Shown piece by piece: positions 23,674-26,407 of a stretch of 26,407 bases of DNA (its first letter is position 1; every line of letters starts with the position of its first letter). The notes below the pieces were generated by a model, which ran no database searches, was not told the DNA's origin, and worked only from the letters and a program-made list of their open reading frames with translations. The DNA comes from Angelobacter sp036502105 (GTDB lineage Bacteria; Acidobacteriota; Terriglobia; Terriglobales; Acidobacteriaceae). The stretch is from assembly GCA_036502105.1 (NCBI GenBank), contig DASXZE010000183.1, forward strand, positions 1 to 26,407, read 5' to 3'. The translations under genes were made by a program, and so were the position numbers.

Positions 23674-24675
23674 TTAACGTGACGCCCGGGTGGCATCAGG
23701 GCCGCTAACATCGCTGAACGAAATGGAGTTAGCCACGTTTGGATACGATTGACCATCCAGTTCTACATAGGGGAAAATCATGTAATTTACACGATCGCCA
23801 TGCTGTCTGGGACTCAATTCCACGTCGCGTCCAACCGTAAACTGGATTCGGTTCACGTCATGCGCGCCGAAAAAGTAGTCTTTTTTCTCCTGGTGCTTCC
23901 ACGCTTCTGAAATATCCACGGGAAACCAGCCGCGCTCACGCGTATAAAATTCAGCCCAGCAATGGTAGCCAACAACCTCACCGGAAGTTTTATCTTCAGG
24001 GATTGAGAGTCCCATTTCAAAGCGCGCAGGAATTCTTTGCGAACGAGACATGGAGATAAACACCGAATGGAAGTCAGTGCAGTTGCCATGCTTGGCATCG
24101 CAAGCCCACAGGGTGTCACCTCGTCCCCATCCGGTACCGGTCTTGTCATACCTCATCGTGGAAAAAACGTAATCGTAAAACGCACGGCCCTTGGCCAGGT
24201 CCGTCATGCCCGGCTTTGATTGTTCTGCTGCCAGCTCAGCCGGCTTGCCGGTGATGGGCACCAGTTTGTCCGCCTGCAGAAAACGATGCAGCTCTTTTTC
24301 CGACGCAGCCTTCTTCAGCGACACAGGGGCAAGATGCTCCAGCCGCACCACATCATATTTAACGGTGAAGTGATATTCGGCCTGGTCAGCTTTGTCAGCG
24401 TGCGCGTAAAACATCTTGTTGCCGTATTCCGGCTCGGACGTTTCCTTGAGTGGAAGATCGCCGGTCTTGGAAATGATCTTCACCTGCTGAAACTGGTCAG
24501 ACTGCGCGATGGGAAACCAGACATTCAGCGGCTTGCCCGGATCAGTAATGCGGACCGAGAAAGAATAATTAAGCTCAAAGTGGCGCGACTTGCCCTGGGC
24601 AAACGCGCACACACTCAACAACAAAAGCAACGAAACGGCAGAAGTTCTGCGCAGCATGGAAAGCGGCATAGACAT
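23674..24675 (-). CDS. Secreted transglutaminase-like (papain-fold) protein
   Basis: A 333-aa exported protein. A signal peptide covers residues 1-27 (SAVSLLLLLSVCAFA-Q). Residues about 30-130 are a beta-rich N-domain. Residues about 155-260 are a transglutaminase core with the complete triad: C199 (HGNCTDFHSVF), H238 (GYHCWAEFY) and D254 (WFPVDISEA). Microbial members act as cysteine proteases or amidases rather than true transglutaminases; the substrate is unknown. GGGAG lies 6 nt before the ATG. It stands alone between two gaps of about 300 nt, upstream of the porin on the same strand but separated by a terminator. Confidence 0.87.
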   Translation of the reverse strand: MSMPLSMLRRTSAVSLLLLLSVCAFAQGKSRHFELNYSFSVRITDPGKPLNVWFPIAQSDQFQQVKIISKTGDLPLKETSEPEYGNKMFYAHADKADQAEYHFTVKYDVVRLEHLAPVSLKKAASEKELHRFLQADKLVPITGKPAELAAEQSKPGMTDLAKGRAFYDYVFSTMRYDKTGTGWGRGDTLWACDAKHGNCTDFHSVFISMSRSQRIPARFEMGLSIPEDKTSGEVVGYHCWAEFYTRERGWFPVDISEAWKHQEKKDYFFGAHDVNRIQFTVGRDVELSPRQHGDRVNYMIFPYVELDGQSYPNVANSISFSDVSGPDATRASR

Positions 24676-24984
24676 GGGATTCTCCCTTTTAGGCTTGAAT
24701 GGAAATTGACAGCTCTAACGTCCGACCCGGAGTTTAGTGGGCGCGCCGTCAAGTAAAGCCATGGAAGAAGCGTGACATGGAGAAGAAAGTTTACTACTGA
24801 GAGAGCTGGAAAGGCAAAAAGGCTTTTCTAAAATTCCGGGCGCCAGCGAGGAATCTCTAGCGCAACGAAAATCTTTCAAGCCGGAATTGAGCGAATCCAC
24901 GGATCAGATAGAACATTGAAGACATCGCGGCTATAGAGATCACTCGCTCTGCTTCGGGACTTCAGAAAAGAATCTCTCGAAGCT
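24676..24984. other. Intergenic stretch with no recognised gene
   Basis: 309 nt between two minus-strand genes. GAATCTCT recurs at 24851-24858 and 24970-24977. A 61-codon minus-strand frame at 24715-24900 has no ribosome-binding site or recognisable motif. I see no RNA gene or clear terminator. Confidence 0.35.
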
Positions 24985-26407
24985 TTACTCTGCATGAGCC
25001 ACAAACGCCGCTGTCTCTACCTTGCCCGCTCTCTTAACCTGTACAAAGATTCGATACTCACCAGCTTTAGGAAAGCCGTAAGGAAAAGAAACTTCTGCCG
25101 TGGGAGCATCGTGGTTCATGCTTTTCATATCAGCCATGGGGCTTTGATTTTGGCCTTCTGCCAGGCTCACTGCTGCCATGGAGACAGAGCCCGCAGGATG
25201 GACATGCGCGAAGACATTGCCGTCTGTGCTCAGAAAAACTGCGTGACCGGCCATGCCCATATAAGGTTCCATGGCTGTGGCGGGCTTGCCGTCTTTATCT
25301 TCCAGGCGGAAGCGGAACCAGTACGGCGTATTGGTCTTAAACGGCTTGTCATTACTATTACGCTCCCAGACCATGCGATAGCCGTCAGACAACTGCGCCG
25401 TTTTATCTGCCGCGACAAAATCCAGCCCGCCGGCATCGTCGCCGTGCAGTGGCTCACCTGTGATGGCCGGCAGATTCACGGTGGCAACTTCAGTTTCAGG
25501 AAAGCCCGTGTGGTGCACGATATCGCCAAAAAGTTTGTACTGGCCTTCCGGCAGGATCGGCAGGCTCTGCGTGAAATCGCCGAGCTCACTCTGCGACGGA
25601 TGCAGATGCCAGAAAACTTTCATGTCTGGCATGCGGACCACAAACAGATGCATGAGATGGCCATGATCTGGAATCAGGTCGTCCATGCGGATGCGGTCTG
25701 GCTGTTCGGTGCGGAAGCGCGTTGGCTCTGCTTCATTCGGATTATCAAGCTGCAGGCTCAACTGGCTTCCTGCCAGAGATGCCTTCATGTTCGGGAGCTT
25801 GTAGTTGAGCCGCGCGTTGGCGCTGGCTTCACTGCCCCACCAGCGATTGCCTAAAAACAGCGCCGCAATTACGAATACTGCAGCAATGATCAAGCTAGTG
25901 CGACCGCGACGGACCTGCGCCGGTGCGGGCGTTTCTCCGGAATTCAATGAGGCGTCACGCGTGGCGGCAAAAATAATGCCGATCAAGCCTGCAGCCAAAG
26001 CCAGCCCAAGAATCGACAGTAAAATGCCCAGCCCCGTTTGCATAGGCGGAGAATTTGTAGAAACCGCAGGCAGTGGCACATCAAGTTGCGCAGTACCTTT
26101 TTGTCCGACGACCTGGATCTGCACCTTCCACGAGCCGCGCACCATGATCCATAGGCTTCCGGTAAAAAGCTGCGGATCAGCTACCGAGCGTTTGGCTGCG
26201 TCCGGCAGGGGAGCCATTTTTGCTCCGGGGCCGATGATGCGCAACGGCAAAACTTTTATCTCGCTTACGTCACTGCCCACGCTGCGCACCACTACCTGCG
26301 CCACTCCGGGCACCACGGCCGGCGGACGCAACGTTACCAGCAGATGATAAGGGCCTGCATAACCGTCATAGTAAACGTCTGGGCTGTTGACGTGCGCAGG
26401 TGATGAC
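24985..26407 (-). CDS. Membrane protein with duplicated His-rich HxHP motif (5' end beyond window)
   Basis: The frame is open to the window edge, so the gene is partial at its N-terminus; the TTG at 26331 is probably internal. Residues counted from that codon: a beta-rich segment (YHLLVTLRPPAVVPGVAQV) precedes TM helix 1 at about 98-122 (LGILLSILGLALAAGLIGII) and TM helix 2 at about 145-163. A large C-terminal domain, probably periplasmic, carries two related motifs. The first is DHGHLMHLFVVR followed by VFWHLHP (222-245). The second is MAGHAVFLSTDGNVFAHVHP (360-379). A Met/His segment MADMKSMNHD lies at 399-408. The His and Met density suggests metal binding, possibly copper (inference). I do not recognise a named family. 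Confidence 0.75.
   Translation of the reverse strand, partial: SSPAHVNSPDVYYDGYAGPYHLLVTLRPPAVVPGVAQVVVRSVGSDVSEIKVLPLRIIGPGAKMAPLPDAAKRSVADPQLFTGSLWIMVRGSWKVQIQVVGQKGTAQLDVPLPAVSTNSPPMQTGLGILLSILGLALAAGLIGIIFAATRDASLNSGETPAPAQVRRGRTSLIIAAVFVIAALFLGNRWWGSEASANARLNYKLPNMKASLAGSQLSLQLDNPNEAEPTRFRTEQPDRIRMDDLIPDHGHLMHLFVVRMPDMKVFWHLHPSQSELGDFTQSLPILPEGQYKLFGDIVHHTGFPETEVATVNLPAITGEPLHGDDAGGLDFVAADKTAQLSDGYRMVWERNSNDKPFKTNTPYWFRFRLEDKDGKPATAMEPYMGMAGHAVFLSTDGNVFAHVHPAGSVSMAAVSLAEGQNQSPMADMKSMNHDAPTAEVSFPYGFPKAGEYRIFVQVKRAGKVETAAFVAHAE

Noticed and set aside
24994..25854. 286-codon plus-strand frame
   Set aside because: Antisense to the His-rich membrane protein, whose frame carries TM helices and repeated motifs; this one is a Cys/His/Arg-rich shadow.

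Overview
The window looks like chromosomal DNA of an Acidobacteriota soil-type bacterium, probably of the Koribacter/Terriglobia side (inference). The main reason is two copies of the PadR-family regulator plus 'acidobacterial duplicated orphan permease' (ADOP) cassette. ADOPs are about 870-880 aa MacB/FtsX-type permeases with a characteristic N-terminal extension and no adjacent ATPase. A Kdo hydroxylase, an OmpA-type protein and a porin show a Gram-negative envelope with Kdo-containing lipid A. I see no rRNA, tRNA, CRISPR array, phage module or intact insertion sequence.

Layout. Positions 1-1935 hold an OmpA-domain protein closed by a strong terminator. Positions 2005-2661 hold a convergent Crp/Fnr-type regulator whose expected start is interrupted by an in-frame stop. 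Positions 2882-5927 hold PadR-ADOP cassette 1 with a visible promoter and operator-like repeats. Positions 5933-8673 hold a small CxxC protein, a small two-helix membrane protein, and a two-gene operon of a radical SAM enzyme and a class II aldolase. Positions 8817-11906 hold PadR-ADOP cassette 2 in the opposite orientation, so the two cassettes point inwards and bracket that segment. Positions 11907-12566 are a long intergenic stretch with an 18-bp tandem repeat. Positions 12567-14189 hold an orphan PAS histidine kinase, followed by an intergenic stretch with short periodic repeats.

Positions 14453-15394 hold KdoO-like Kdo 3-hydroxylase on the minus strand. Next come, also on the minus strand, a secreted PNGase A-family glycoamidase and a secreted Ycf48-like beta-propeller. 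An ECF sigma factor is divergent from these. Positions 19549-21528 hold a DUF3857 protein whose transglutaminase-like domain seems to have lost its Cys and His. Positions 21605-23338 hold a porin with a Gln-rich coiled-coil head, preceded by a structured leader region. Positions 23674-24675 hold a secreted transglutaminase-like protein with an intact Cys-His-Asp triad. The last gene, cut by the window edge, is a membrane protein with two copies of a His-rich motif.

Taken together the window is mostly envelope and secretion functions (OmpA, porin, Kdo modification, exported hydrolases and propellers) interleaved with regulators. No single large new system is obvious. The best leads are the radical SAM/aldolase pair, the shared PadR operator architecture, the disrupted Crp-family start, the degenerate transglutaminase, and several intergenic repeats and structured elements.
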